In this document: positions 26,507 through 35,212 of the stretch, in pieces
Position numbering within the stretch: the first letter of the stretch is position 1
How the letters are laid out: each line of letters starts with the position of its first letter
Assembly (NCBI RefSeq): GCF_000519085.1
Contig: NZ_KI912577.1
Coordinates: 2,485,331-2,549,330, forward strand
Direction of reading: 5' to 3'
Source of the DNA: Methylobacterium sp. 10
GTDB lineage: Bacteria; Pseudomonadota; Alphaproteobacteria; Rhizobiales; Beijerinckiaceae
Length of the DNA: 64,000 nucleotides
Made by a program: the position numbers and the translations under genes
Notes under the pieces: generated by a model
Seen by the model: the letters and a program-made list of their open reading frames with translations, nothing else
What the model was told of the DNA's origin: nothing
Database searches by the model: none

Positions 26507-26685
26507 CCGGCGAGGCATTCGATGGCGAGGCCTTTCCAGAGGAAGGTATTTGCCTCTAGAGCGTTGATCCCGATATCCCATCCGGATCGATGGTCCGGTG
26601 TCGCCGTTCGGCATCGCGCCGGGACGCGCCATCGGTCGTTCGTACCGGTGCTCCATAAGACGGCTCCTCACGTGACGGTCAAACC
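26507..26685. other. Intergenic region between mtnP and hisB
   Basis: About 180 nt with no open frame of interest. It contains CTCTAGAGCG followed by overlapping short palindromes (CCATCCGGATCGATGG, 26579-26594), faintly like the degenerate intergenic palindromes common in rhizobia. It presumably includes the his promoter, but no clear -35/-10 pair is visible. Confidence 0.3.
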
Positions 26686-27291
26686 ATGAGCGACCCTTCG
26701 ACGATGCGTTCCGCGAGCATCAGCCGCCGAACGGCGGAGACCGACGTCACCGTGTCCATCGGCCTCGATGGGACCGGCAGGGCGACGATTTCGACGGGCG
26801 TCGGCTTCTTCGACCATATGCTGGAGCTCTTCGCCCGGCACGGGCTGTTCGACGTGGAGGCCAAGGTCACCGGCGACCTCCATGTGGACCACCACCACAC
26901 CGTCGAGGATACCGGAATCGCCCTCGGTCAGGCCTTTGCCCAGGCACTGGGCGACAAGCGGGGCATCGCCCGCTACGCGGACATCCACCTGCCCATGGAC
27001 GAAGCGCTGACGCGGGTCTCCATCGACATTTCCGGGCGGCCGTTCCTCGTCTTCCGCACCGCGTTCAAGGCGGAGAAGATCGGGCAGTTCGACACCGAGC
27101 TGGTGCGCGAGTGGTTCCAGGCCTTCGCCATGAATGCCGGGATCACCCTGCACGTGGAGACCTTGTACGGCGACAACGCCCACCATATCGCCGAGAGCTG
27201 CTTCAAGGGCTTGGCCCGCGCCTTGCGGAAGGCGGTTGCAATCGATCCGCGTGAGCACGGGCGCATCCCCTCGACGAAGGGTTCTCTATAG
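26686..27291 (+). CDS. hisB: Imidazoleglycerol-phosphate dehydratase
   Basis: HisB dehydrates imidazoleglycerol phosphate to imidazoleacetol phosphate in histidine synthesis. The two metal-binding His clusters are intact: [12 protein letters not shown] near residue 68 and [13 protein letters not shown] near residue 166, along with [19 protein letters not shown]. At 201 residues it is the monofunctional form without the phosphatase domain. The start ATG at 26686 precedes [15 protein letters not shown]. It begins a run with DUF2628, hisH and hisA, all in the same direction. Confidence 0.96.
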   Translation: MSDPSTMRSASISRRTAETDVTVSIGLDGTGRATISTGVGFFDHMLELFARHGLFDVEAKVTGDLHVDHHHTVEDTGIALGQAFAQALGDKRGIARYADIHLPMDEALTRVSIDISGRPFLVFRTAFKAEKIGQFDTELVREWFQAFAMNAGITLHVETLYGDNAHHIAESCFKGLARALRKAVAIDPREHGRIPSTKGSL

Positions 27292-27324
27292 GGCTTTCAC
27301 GGGCGGGAAGAGGCGGACACACGC

Positions 27325-27813
27325 ATGCGCACCTACACGTTCCATCTGCCGTCGGATGCCGTCGCGGGCGAATCCCACGGTCTCGAGACTGCCATCCTGG
27401 TCCCCGACGGCTTCTCGCTCCGGGCGTTCGTCTTCGGTCCGCTCTGGTTCTTCTTTCACCGGCTCTGGCTGGCGGGGCTCGGCGTGCTGGCTCTGTTGGT
27501 GGCTGCCGGTTTCGCCGGCCGATTTCTGGGCCTCGGCACCGTTTCGGGCTTCCTCATCACGGTCCTGCTCCTCCTCCTCGTGGGGATGGAGGCGTCCAGC
27601 CTGCGCCGCTGGACCTATGCGAGGCGTGGCCGCCCCGCCCGTGACGCGGTCGTCGCCGATTCTGCGGAGGACGCCGAAATCAAGGCCGTGAACCGTTGGC
27701 TGGCCGCGCCCGCGGTGATCCGGCCGGGTCCGAGCACCTATTCGACAGCCACGGTGCGTCCGAGCGAGACCGCCATCGGCATGTTTCCCTTCGCCGAGCC
27801 CCGTCGTTCGTGA
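27325..27813 (+). CDS. DUF2628 small membrane protein within the his cluster
   Basis: The 162-residue protein has the DUF2628 look: a soluble start (TFHLPSDAV), the motif [20 protein letters not shown] and two or three membrane helices in residues 40-90 ([31 protein letters not shown]), then a polar tail. The family is of unknown function and, as I recall, is often found between hisB and hisH in Rhizobiales. The stop overlaps the hisH start (TGATG). Position in the operon reflects conserved gene order rather than a known role in histidine synthesis. Confidence 0.8.
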   Translation: MRTYTFHLPSDAVAGESHGLETAILVPDGFSLRAFVFGPLWFFFHRLWLAGLGVLALLVAAGFAGRFLGLGTVSGFLITVLLLLLVGMEASSLRRWTYARRGRPARDAVVADSAEDAEIKAVNRWLAAPAVIRPGPSTYSTATVRPSETAIGMFPFAEPRRS

Positions 27814-28472
27814 TGTCCGAAACCGTTGCGATCATCGATTATGGGTCGGGCAACCTGCACTCGGCGGCCAAGGCGTTCGAGCGGGCGGGGCGGGAAGCCG
27901 GCTTGACCACGACCCGCATCGTCGTCACCAGCGACCCCGGAGTGGTGGCCTCCGCCGACCGCGTGGTGCTCCCCGGTGTCGGTGCCTATGCCGATTGCCG
28001 CAAGGGCCTCGATTCCGTCGACGGCATGGTCGAGGCGATGACGCATGCGGCGCATGACCGGGGCCGCCCGTTCCTCGGCATCTGCGTCGGCATGCAACTC
28101 CTCGCAAGTCGGGGCCTCGAATACGAGATCACGCCGGGGCTCGGCTGGATCGCCGGCGACGTCCGCCCGATCCGCCCGTCCGACCCCGATCTGAAGATCC
28201 CGCATATGGGGTGGAACACCCTGCGGCCCGAGCGCCCGCACGCGCTTCTCGACGGCATCCCCACAGGGGAAGATGGGCTACACGCCTATTTCGTGCACAG
28301 CTACGCCCTCGATCCGGTGGACCGGACGGATGTGGTCGCCGAGAGCGAGTATGGCGGCCCGGTCACCGCCCTCGTGGCACGGGGCAACGTCGCCGGGACC
28401 CAGTTCCACCCCGAGAAGAGCCAGCATCTCGGGCTGGCACTGCTCGCGAACTTCCTGCGTTGGCGCCCGTAA
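27813..28472 (+). CDS. hisH: Imidazole glycerol phosphate synthase, glutamine amidotransferase subunit
   Basis: HisH releases ammonia from glutamine and channels it to HisF. The 219-residue product has [20 protein letters not shown] at its start, the nucleophile Cys in [11 protein letters not shown] and the His-Glu pair in [10 protein letters not shown]. The ATG at 27813 overlaps the DUF2628 stop. hisA follows 42 nt later. Its catalytic partner hisF is not found after hisA in this window. Confidence 0.96.
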   Translation: MSETVAIIDYGSGNLHSAAKAFERAGREAGLTTTRIVVTSDPGVVASADRVVLPGVGAYADCRKGLDSVDGMVEAMTHAAHDRGRPFLGICVGMQLLASRGLEYEITPGLGWIAGDVRPIRPSDPDLKIPHMGWNTLRPERPHALLDGIPTGEDGLHAYFVHSYALDPVDRTDVVAESEYGGPVTALVARGNVAGTQFHPEKSQHLGLALLANFLRWRP

Positions 28473-28514
28473 CCAGCCCATCGGCTCATCGACATTCAGA
28501 AAGCGACATCCACC

Positions 28515-29252
28515 GTGATCCTGTTTCCGGCGATCGATCTCAAGGAAGGGCGTTGCGTTCGCCTCGTCCAGGGGGACATGGCGCAAGCCATCGTCTTCAG
28601 TGACGATCCGGCCGCTCAGGCGAGCGTGTTCGAGGAGCAGGGCTTCTCCTGGCTTCACGTGGTCGATCTCGACGGCGCCTTCGCCGGCGCACCCATGAAC
28701 GCCTCCGCCGTCGATGCCATCCTCGACCGCACCAACCTTCCCGTCCAGCTGGGCGGCGGGATCCGCGAGATGCGCACCGTGGAGGCCTGGATCGAGAAGG
28801 GCGTGAGCCGGGTCATCATCGGCACGGCCGCCGTGCGCGATCCGGCCTTCGTGCGCGAGGCGGCCCGCCTGTATCCAGGCAAGATCGCCGTCGGTGTCGA
28901 TGCCAAGGACGGCCGCGTGGCGGTGGAAGGCTGGGCGAAGACCTCCAGCACGACGGCCGAGGAATTGGGGCGCCGGTTCGAGGATGCGGGCGTTGCCGCA
29001 ATCATCTACACCGACATCGCCCGCGACGGCATCCTCAAGGGGCTCAACATCGAGATGACCCTCGCCCTCGCGCAGGCCGTGACGATCCCGGTCATCGCCT
29101 CGGGCGGGTTGGCCTCCATCGAGGACGTCCATCGCCTGCTGGAGCCGGATTGCGCGATGCTGGCCGGCGCGATCACCGGGCGGGCGCTCTATGACGGCCG
29201 CATCGACCCGCGCGAGGCCCTTGCCGCCATCGCCCGAAAGACCGCCGCCTAG
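28515..29252 (+). CDS. hisA: ProFAR isomerase
   Basis: HisA isomerises ProFAR to PRFAR by an Amadori rearrangement. The (beta-alpha)8 barrel shows [19 protein letters not shown] with the catalytic Asp, [10 protein letters not shown], the phosphate loops LGGGIRE and [10 protein letters not shown] and the second acid region [13 protein letters not shown]. It is 245 residues, the normal size, with a GTG start at 28515. A strong terminator begins about 40 nt after the stop, so this histidine transcript ends here without hisF. Confidence 0.96.
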   Translation: MILFPAIDLKEGRCVRLVQGDMAQAIVFSDDPAAQASVFEEQGFSWLHVVDLDGAFAGAPMNASAVDAILDRTNLPVQLGGGIREMRTVEAWIEKGVSRVIIGTAAVRDPAFVREAARLYPGKIAVGVDAKDGRVAVEGWAKTSSTTAEELGRRFEDAGVAAIIYTDIARDGILKGLNIEMTLALAQAVTIPVIASGGLASIEDVHRLLEPDCAMLAGAITGRALYDGRIDPREALAAIARKTAA

Positions 29253-29282
29253 GCTTTCGTCGTTCCACCGTCGCGATCGACA

Positions 29283-29322
29283 TAAAAAATGCCGCGCGTC
29301 CCATGGGGCGCGCGGCTTTTTC
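29283..29322. terminator. Bidirectional terminator between hisA and bamE
   Basis: GCCGCGCG (29291-29298) pairs with CGCGCGGC (29309-29316), flanked by A6 on the left and T5 on the right. It can stop the plus-strand his transcript and the minus-strand bamE transcript that converge here. Confidence 0.9.
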
Positions 29323-29358
29323 GTTTCCCGCGAATGGTGGCGCTAGAGGCCGCTCTTG

Positions 29359-29856
29359 TCAGAGGCCGTTCTTGGCGCCGGGCACGATGCTCGTGCCCGA
29401 GCCGCTGCCGAACGGCTCGTACTTCGTGAGGCCGCGGAACAGCTGGCCGAGGAAGGCGCGATCCGCGCCGCTGGTCGGCGTGGTGCGCTCGATGAAGTCG
29501 AACACCTTGCCGTCCTGCAGGCCGTAGAGGGCAATGCGCTCCACCTTGAAGCCCGCATTGAAATAGACGGTGGTGACCTTCTGATCCTCCACACGCTCAC
29601 CGAGGAACAGCACCGTCCGGCGCGAGTTCTGGGTGATGTAGTACCAGGTCTTGTTGCCGACGGTGGAAACCGTGGACGGAGAGCCAAGGATCTGGAGCAC
29701 TTGCTCCGCGCTCATGCCGGGCTTCACCGTGGCGAGGGCGGCCTGATCGATCTGGTATCCGTGGCGGAGGTCTTCACCGATGCAGCCGGAGATCCCCACA
29801 CCGACGAGGCCGATGACGGCGAGACGGCTGATCGACGAGACGAAACGGCGCGACAT
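29359..29856 (-). CDS. bamE: BamE/SmpA-OmlA outer-membrane assembly lipoprotein
   Basis: BamE is a lipoprotein of the beta-barrel assembly complex. The ATG at 29856 gives a lipoprotein signal (LAVIGLVGVGISGC), with the lipobox Cys at about residue 24. The SmpA/OmlA domain follows: HGYQIDQAALATVKPGMSAE, VLQILGSPSTVS and WYYITQNSRRTVLF. The C-terminal about 45 residues are polar. AGGG lies about 8 nt before the ATG; an upstream ATG at 29903 is less likely because it would bury the lipobox. It faces the bc1-chaperone gene divergently, an arrangement common in alphaproteobacteria. Confidence 0.9.
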   Translation of the reverse strand: MSRRFVSSISRLAVIGLVGVGISGCIGEDLRHGYQIDQAALATVKPGMSAEQVLQILGSPSTVSTVGNKTWYYITQNSRRTVLFLGERVEDQKVTTVYFNAGFKVERIALYGLQDGKVFDFIERTTPTSGADRAFLGQLFRGLTKYEPFGSGSGTSIVPGAKNGL

Positions 29857-30029
29857 CAGCCACCCTTGATCCGTTGAGACAACACGACGCGTAAACGTCA
29901 TCGCCCGGCGCCGATCCCCACCCGGACGATCCGGTGGAGCTTGCGCCCTGGCTGTCGGTTGCCGTACCGCGAGGTTATGGTTTTGACAAGGCAAGCTCGG
30001 CCACACCCCTCTCGCCTCCGGTGGACGGC

Positions 30030-30584
30030 ATGATCGCGCGATTCTTCAAGCGCAACTCCGCGCGTGCCAGCGTCGTCGAGGCGTTGCACCTGCGGATCAA
30101 CGAGGCCTCGCGGGTGCCGACCCTCTATACCGCTCTCGGCGTGCCGGACACCGTGGAGGGCCGCTTCGAGTGCCTGACGCTCCACGTCATCCTGGTCCTG
30201 CGACGGATGAACCAGCTGCCGCCGCCGGCGGCGGACATCGCCCAGGATCTGATCAACGCGGTCTTCCTTCAACTCGATTCCTCATTGCGCGAACTCGGCG
30301 TCGGGGATTTCGGCGTGCCCAAGCGAATGAAGAAGCTGGGAGCGGCCTTCTACGGTCGCGCGGCGGGCTATGACGGCGCCCTGGATGCGCGCGACGAGGA
30401 CGGCCTCAAGGCTGCCCTGGCGCGCAACGTCATTGGCACCGAAACGCCGGAGGCGGGGGCCGGCCTCGCCCGCTACGTGCTGAGAAGTGTCGATCTCCTC
30501 GATGGACGCGACCTCGACCAGCTCGTATCGCACGGACCAGGCTTCCCATCCCCGCTGAACCTCAACCATTCGGGAGACATCTGA
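30030..30584 (+). CDS. Ubiquinol-cytochrome c chaperone (CBP3 domain)
   Basis: CBP3/UQCC1-type proteins help assemble cytochrome b in the bc1 complex. The 184-residue product has YTALGVPDTVEGRFECLTLH, VLRRMNQLP, AQDLINAVFLQLDSSLRELG and the typical GDFGVPKRMKKLGAAFYGRA. It is soluble and without a signal peptide, so it acts at the cytoplasmic side. The start ATG at 30030 is the first inside the conserved region. It is followed after 1 nt by the yceD-family gene. Its likely client genes, petABC, lie about 5 kb away in the same direction. Confidence 0.9.
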   Translation: MIARFFKRNSARASVVEALHLRINEASRVPTLYTALGVPDTVEGRFECLTLHVILVLRRMNQLPPPAADIAQDLINAVFLQLDSSLRELGVGDFGVPKRMKKLGAAFYGRAAGYDGALDARDEDGLKAALARNVIGTETPEAGAGLARYVLRSVDLLDGRDLDQLVSHGPGFPSPLNLNHSGDI

Positions 30585-30585
30585 C

Positions 30586-31092
30586 ATGACGGCAAAGTCG
30601 ACGGCCGGGCCCTTGTCGCGGCCATTCCGGGTCGACCGCCTGCCCAGGGACAGGGCCGGTATCGTCATCAAGGCGACATCGGAGGAAGAGGCGGCCCTGG
30701 CCGCGGAATTCCGCATCCCAGCCGTCCGCGACCTCGTGGGCCGACTGCAATGGAGCGGGACGTCCGCGCACCTCGTCATCACCGGCACGGTCTCGGCCGT
30801 CGTCACCCAGGTCTGCACGGTCAGCCTCGAGCCGTTCGAAGCGGAGGTCTCCGAGCCCGTCGAGATCGTGTTCAGCGATCGCGAGCCGGAGAAGGATGCG
30901 GGCGACGAGGAGGCCGATATCCCGGATCCGGTCGTCAACGGCACGATCGACCTCGGACAGGTCACCGCCGAGTTCCTGGCACTCGGCATCGATCCCTATC
31001 CGCGCAAGCCCGGCATCGCCTTCGAGCCGGTGGTCGAGGAGCGGGAATCGCCTCTGGCGATCCTCAAGACGTTGAAGAGCGACGACGCTTGA
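30586..31092 (+). CDS. YceD/DUF177 family protein
   Basis: The 168-residue protein belongs to the YceD/DUF177 family, associated with 23S rRNA/ribosome accumulation in plants and bacteria. The motif TVSAVVTQVCTVSLEPFEAEV is the family core, where other members carry a CxRCL-like sequence; an acidic stretch (DREPEKDAGDEEADIPDP) follows, and then LGQVTAEFLALGIDPYPRKP. It is expected in the cytoplasm. In many bacteria rpmF lies between this gene and plsX; here no L32 frame is present in the 250-nt gap, so rpmF must be elsewhere. Confidence 0.85.
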   Translation: MTAKSTAGPLSRPFRVDRLPRDRAGIVIKATSEEEAALAAEFRIPAVRDLVGRLQWSGTSAHLVITGTVSAVVTQVCTVSLEPFEAEVSEPVEIVFSDREPEKDAGDEEADIPDPVVNGTIDLGQVTAEFLALGIDPYPRKPGIAFEPVVEERESPLAILKTLKSDDA

Positions 31093-31342
31093 AGCTTGGC
31101 CCTGGCCGCGGATCATCGGGGTGACGGAGTCGGGATCGAACCACGGATTCCGGAAAATCTGAGATTTCGTTTGCCCGCCGGGCTCGAACCGCTATTTTCC
31201 GCCGCGCCGAGGAGGGGCAAGCCGATGCGTGTCCAGGCCTCTCATCCATCCCTTCACGCCGAAGGGCGTCCCGTCGATCCATCCTCGGCCCTTCGCCAAG
31301 TTGGGTCTGTTCCGTCCTGAAAGAGGCCTCCGGCCGAACCAC

Positions 31343-32377
31343 ATGTCTCAAAGAGTGTGCATCTCGCTCGACGCCATGGGCGGCGATCACGGTCCCACGA
31401 CCGTGGTGCCGGGCGCCGCCATCGCGCGCGAGCGCCATCCCGAGATGACGTTCCTGATGTTCGGGGACGAGGCCATCCTTGCCCCGCTGGTGGCGGCCGA
31501 GCCGCGGCTGAGGGGCGCCGTGGAGATCCGCCATACGACCGTGGCGATCTCCATGGACGAGAAGCCGAGCCAGGCCGTCCGCTCGGGGCGCGGCAAGTCC
31601 TCGATGTGGCGCGCGATCCAGGCGGTCAAGGACGGGGAGGCCGATGCGGCCGTCTCGGCCGGCAACACCGGCGCGCTGATGGCCATGTCGAAGATCTGTC
31701 TGAAGACTCTGGCCGGCATCGAGCGGCCGGCGATCGCATGCCTGTGGCCGACCGTGCGTGGCGAAAGCGTCGTCCTCGATGTCGGCGCCACCATCGGCAC
31801 GGATGCGGAGCATCTCGTGGAGATGGCGCTGATGGGCGCCGCCATGGCCCGGATCGTGTTCGATCTCGATAAGCCGACGGTGGGGCTGCTCAATGTCGGC
31901 ACCGAGGAGATGAAGGGGAACGAGGCGGTGAAGGAAGCCGCCCGGCGCCTGCGCGAAAGCGATCTGCCGAACCTGACCTATCACGGCTTCGTCGAGGGCA
32001 ACGACCTCGGCAAAGGCACCGTCGACGTGGTGGTCACGGAGGGCTTCACCGGCAACATCGCCCTGAAGACCGCTGAGGGCACTGCCAAGCAGATCGCCAG
32101 CTACCTGCGCGCGGCCATGAGCCGGACCCTGTCGGCCAAGATCGGCTACTTCTTCGCCAGGCAGGCCTTCAAGGCGCTGCGCGACAAGATGAACCCGAGC
32201 CGGGCCAATGGTGGCGTCTTCCTCGGTCTGGAGGGTATCGTCATCAAGAGCCACGGCTCGGAAGACGCTCATGGTTTTGCGGCCGCCGTCGATCTCGCGC
32301 ACGACATGGCGCGGCACGACCTGATGCGGACCATTCGCGACATGCTCGAACTCACGCCCGTTGCCGCCTCCGCATGA
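31343..32377 (+). CDS. plsX: Phosphate acyltransferase PlsX
   Basis: PlsX makes acyl-phosphate from acyl-ACP for phospholipid synthesis. The 344-residue protein starts [20 protein letters not shown] and has [51 protein letters not shown] and [17 protein letters not shown]. The ATG at 31343 is chosen from family alignment memory; an upstream frame extension to 31229 is not conserved. The 250-nt gap before it has no identifiable gene. fabH follows 27 nt later, the usual plsX-fabH pairing. Confidence 0.96.
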   Translation: MSQRVCISLDAMGGDHGPTTVVPGAAIARERHPEMTFLMFGDEAILAPLVAAEPRLRGAVEIRHTTVAISMDEKPSQAVRSGRGKSSMWRAIQAVKDGEADAAVSAGNTGALMAMSKICLKTLAGIERPAIACLWPTVRGESVVLDVGATIGTDAEHLVEMALMGAAMARIVFDLDKPTVGLLNVGTEEMKGNEAVKEAARRLRESDLPNLTYHGFVEGNDLGKGTVDVVVTEGFTGNIALKTAEGTAKQIASYLRAAMSRTLSAKIGYFFARQAFKALRDKMNPSRANGGVFLGLEGIVIKSHGSEDAHGFAAAVDLAHDMARHDLMRTIRDMLELTPVAASA

Positions 32378-32404
32378 GGTGGTCGATGCCGGATCGGATC
32401 TGAC

Positions 32405-33382
32405 ATGGCGGTTACACGCTCCGTAGTGGTGGGAACGGGCTCGGCCCTGCCGGCACGTCTCGTGACGAACGACGAGTTGACGAGGACCGTCGACACGTCC
32501 GACGAATGGATCGTGCAGCGCACGGGCATCCGCCAGCGCTATCTGGCGGGTGCCGGCGAGACCACGTCGACCTTGGGGATCGCGGCCGCCAAGGCCGCCC
32601 TGGACGATGCGGGGCTCGGGCCTGAGGATATCGATCTCGTCATCTGCGCCACCTCGACGCCGGACCATACGTTCCCGTCGGTGGCGACCCAGATCCAGGC
32701 GGGGCTGGGCATCCGCTCCGGCTTTGCCTTCGACATCCAGGCGGTCTGCGCGGGCTTCGTGTACGGTGTCTCCACCGCCGACAAGTTCATCGCGAGCGGA
32801 AGCGTGCGACGCGCTCTCGTGGTCGGTGCCGAGACCTTCTCGCGCATCCTCGACTGGGAGGACCGCACGACCTGCGTGCTGTTCGGCGACGGCGCCGGGG
32901 CGATCGTCCTCGAAGCTCAGAACGGTGAGGGGGCAAGCGACGATCGCGGCGTGCTCACCAGCCATCTAAGGTCCGATGGACGGCACCGCGAGAAACTCTA
33001 CGTCGATGGCGGACCCGGCTCCACCGGCACCACCGGTCATCTGCGGATGGAGGGCAAGGAGGTCTTCCGCTTCGCCGTGGGCTCGGTGACGGATGTGATC
33101 GCCGACGCTTTCGCAGCCACGGGGACGAGCGCGGACGACCTGACTTGGTTCGTGCCGCATCAGGCGAACCGCCGCATCATCGAAGCCTCGGCCGACAAGC
33201 TCGGCATCGATCGGCGCAAGGTCGTCCTCACCGTCGACCGGCACGGCAACACTTCGGCGGCGTCCATCCCCCTCGCCCTCGACACCGCCCGCAAGGACGG
33301 TCGCATCAAGCGCCGCGACCTCGTGATGATCGAGGCCATCGGCGGCGGCTTTACCTGGGGTGCAGCGCTGATCCGCTGGTAG
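32405..33382 (+). CDS. fabH: Beta-ketoacyl-ACP synthase III
   Basis: FabH condenses acetyl-CoA with malonyl-ACP to begin fatty acid synthesis. The Cys-His-Asn triad is visible in [26 protein letters not shown] and [14 protein letters not shown]. The N-terminus [20 protein letters not shown] and [16 protein letters not shown] are family hallmarks. It is 325 residues, the normal length. It is cotranscribed with plsX; ihfA follows after about 130 nt, which include a possible promoter (TTGACC at 33432). Confidence 0.97.
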   Translation: MAVTRSVVVGTGSALPARLVTNDELTRTVDTSDEWIVQRTGIRQRYLAGAGETTSTLGIAAAKAALDDAGLGPEDIDLVICATSTPDHTFPSVATQIQAGLGIRSGFAFDIQAVCAGFVYGVSTADKFIASGSVRRALVVGAETFSRILDWEDRTTCVLFGDGAGAIVLEAQNGEGASDDRGVLTSHLRSDGRHREKLYVDGGPGSTGTTGHLRMEGKEVFRFAVGSVTDVIADAFAATGTSADDLTWFVPHQANRRIIEASADKLGIDRRKVVLTVDRHGNTSAASIPLALDTARKDGRIKRRDLVMIEAIGGGFTWGAALIRW

Positions 33383-33511
33383 GTCGAGCACGGGGCAGAG
33401 CACAGTCCCGAAGCTGAACCATTAAGTCCTGTTGACCTGCGGTCTAACGCAGATTAGCGTGTGCGATCATAGAGATACGTCAAAAAATACGATTCGTTTG
33501 GGGAATGACGC

Positions 33512-33832
33512 ATGGCAGGAAAGACGGTCACACGCGCCGATCTGAGCGAGGCCGTCTATCAGCAGGTCGGGCTGTCGCGGACGGAATCCGCGGCGCTCGT
33601 CGAGACCGTGCTGTCGGAGATTTGCACCTGCCTCGCCTCGGGTGAAACGGTTAAATTGTCATCGTTTGGGTCCTTCGTCGTTCGCGGCAAAGGCCGGCGC
33701 GTCGGGCGCAACCCCAAGACCGGTGTCGAGGTAGCCATCGAACCTCGCCAGGTCATGGTGTTCAAGCCATCCAACGTGCTCAAATCCCGGATCAACGGCG
33801 TCAACGGCGCCGCCGAACAAGACGACGATTGA
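33512..33832 (+). CDS. ihfA: Integration host factor alpha subunit
   Basis: IHF bends DNA as an alpha-beta heterodimer. The 106-residue protein has the DNA-binding fold with [20 protein letters not shown], the beta-arm [19 protein letters not shown] and [12 protein letters not shown]. The gene order fabH-ihfA-merR is conserved in alphaproteobacteria. The tail NGAAEQDDD is a normal variable end. The upstream 130 nt are rich in A/T for this genome. Confidence 0.95.
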   Translation: MAGKTVTRADLSEAVYQQVGLSRTESAALVETVLSEICTCLASGETVKLSSFGSFVVRGKGRRVGRNPKTGVEVAIEPRQVMVFKPSNVLKSRINGVNGAAEQDDD

Positions 33833-33840
33833 GGTCTTTC

Positions 33841-34413
33841 ATGTCGCTGGCAGCCAAGGTTCCGGCAGAGACAGCGCTCAGCGGGGACAGCTCGTTCGAG
33901 GGGGGCATCCCCGGCGCCGGGGACAACCGCGACACGGTGGAGAAGCGCCCGGGCGCATTTCGCACGATCAGCGAAGTGGCGGACGAGATCGACGTGCCGC
34001 AGCACGTCCTCCGGTTCTGGGAGACGAAATTCGCCCAGGTCAGGCCCGTGAAACGCGCGGGTGGTCGGCGCTACTACCGGCCTGAAGACGTAGACCTGAT
34101 CAAGGGCATCCGGCGCCTGCTCCATGAACAGGGCTATACCATTCGCGGTGCTCAGCGCGTCCTGAAGGAGAACGGCATTCGGTTCGTCCAGTCGGTGGGG
34201 CGGGGCGAGGCCGAGGTGGCGGCTCCGAGCCAACGGGATCTGGAATCCGGGGAATGCGAGGCCGACGACGAGGCCATTTCCGGAACGGCGAGCGACGACG
34301 ACAATCTCGGCGTTGACCGGCTGGCCCTCCAGGAGGTCCTCGACGATCTCCATGCCTGCCGCGACGCGTTGCAAAAGCTGCGCGACCCATCGGATCTCGC
34401 AACTCGCTGCTGA
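33841..34413 (+). CDS. MerR-family transcriptional regulator
   Basis: The 190-residue protein has a MerR winged-helix domain at about 45-115: [40 protein letters not shown] and [20 protein letters not shown]. The C-terminal region is acidic and then helical, with no metal-binding Cys set (only one Cys near the end), unlike MerR or CueR. The ATG at 33841 is preferred to a TTG at 33829 because GAGG sits 6 nt before it. This gene is the usual companion of ihfA in alphaproteobacteria, but its targets are not known to me. Confidence 0.85.
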   Translation: MSLAAKVPAETALSGDSSFEGGIPGAGDNRDTVEKRPGAFRTISEVADEIDVPQHVLRFWETKFAQVRPVKRAGGRRYYRPEDVDLIKGIRRLLHEQGYTIRGAQRVLKENGIRFVQSVGRGEAEVAAPSQRDLESGECEADDEAISGTASDDDNLGVDRLALQEVLDDLHACRDALQKLRDPSDLATRC

Positions 34414-34579
34414 CACGACGATCCGGCGATCCAAGCCGGCGCGATCATGCGGTTAGGGATTCGACGGAAACGCTTCGATCCCCTCGACGGCGGGCTTCGC
34501 CCTTCCCACATGCAGCGGGCCACGGCGGTCACATAGAATTCAGCCCATAAGGTCGCCAGGCATCACCGGAGACCGCCCG

Positions 34580-35029
34580 ATGTACGCCGCCAAAACGAAT
34601 GCCTTTCTCGCAGCCGGCCTGTTGATCGGCCTCGCCAGCGCCCCGGCCATGGCCCAGGACACGGCGACCCGCACCGAGACCGCGGCCCCCGGAAAGAGCG
34701 TCCGCATCCTCATCGCCTCGAACCTGAAGGACGACTGCAAGCCGGGGTCGATGCCGGAGATCCGCATCAGCACCTCCCCCAAGAACGGCTCGCTCATCAC
34801 CAAGACCGGCAGCGTCACGACCCCGGCGAGCCACAAATGCCCGAACAAGAAGACCGCCGCGACGGGTGTCTTCTACCAGAGCAAGGACGGCTTCACCGGC
34901 ACGGACGAAGTCGTGGTCGAGGTCAAGAAAGCCGACGGGAAAACCACCACCCAGACCATCACCATCACCGTAGGCGGCTCGGCCACGAAGGGTGGGGACG
35001 ACACGAAGAAGGGCGCCACGGACCTGTGA
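34580..35029 (+). CDS. Secreted protein of unknown function with Ig-like end
   Basis: I do not recognise this 149-residue protein. A clear signal peptide (AFLAAGLLIGLASAPAMA) predicts export. The mature part has two Cys (DDCKPGSMPEI and SHKCPNKKT), which may form a disulfide in the periplasm, and the segment GVFYQSKDGFTGTDEVVVEV, which recalls bacterial Ig-like/cadherin-like repeats (usually FTGTDTF). The C-terminus is Lys/Gly/Thr-rich and flexible. It is alone between merR and prkA, and a hairpin follows. A wall- or surface-associated role is inference. Confidence 0.7.
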   Translation: MYAAKTNAFLAAGLLIGLASAPAMAQDTATRTETAAPGKSVRILIASNLKDDCKPGSMPEIRISTSPKNGSLITKTGSVTTPASHKCPNKKTAATGVFYQSKDGFTGTDEVVVEVKKADGKTTTQTITITVGGSATKGGDDTKKGATDL

Positions 35030-35060
35030 TCCGTCCCTGAAACGCCTCTGATACGACGGT

Positions 35061-35088
35061 CCCGGCGGCCCGCATTCGCACCGCCGGG
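35061..35088 (+). terminator. Hairpin after the secreted-protein gene
   Basis: CCCGGCGG (35061-35068) pairs with CCGCCGGG (35081-35088) about 30 nt after the stop. There is no U-run, so termination may be weak or rho-assisted. Confidence 0.4.
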
Positions 35089-35212
35089 TAGCCGACTGTG
35101 GCAAGCTTCCCACGCTCGACTGCTGTCGCGACCGCACTGCGACAAAACTGGGCCTGTCAGTTGCATCCGAGCCGAGACAGGATGAAGCTGCGTCAGTCGT
35201 GAAGGGATCGGG

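Noticed and set aside
26555..26610. Rhizobial intergenic palindromic repeat
   Set aside because: It shares CTCTAGAGCG with such repeats, but the rest does not match well and no second copy was found in the window.
31105..31200. Possible tRNA on the minus strand between yceD and plsX
   Set aside because: Only T-arm-like sequences are present; no D arm, acceptor stem or seven-base anticodon loop could be drawn.
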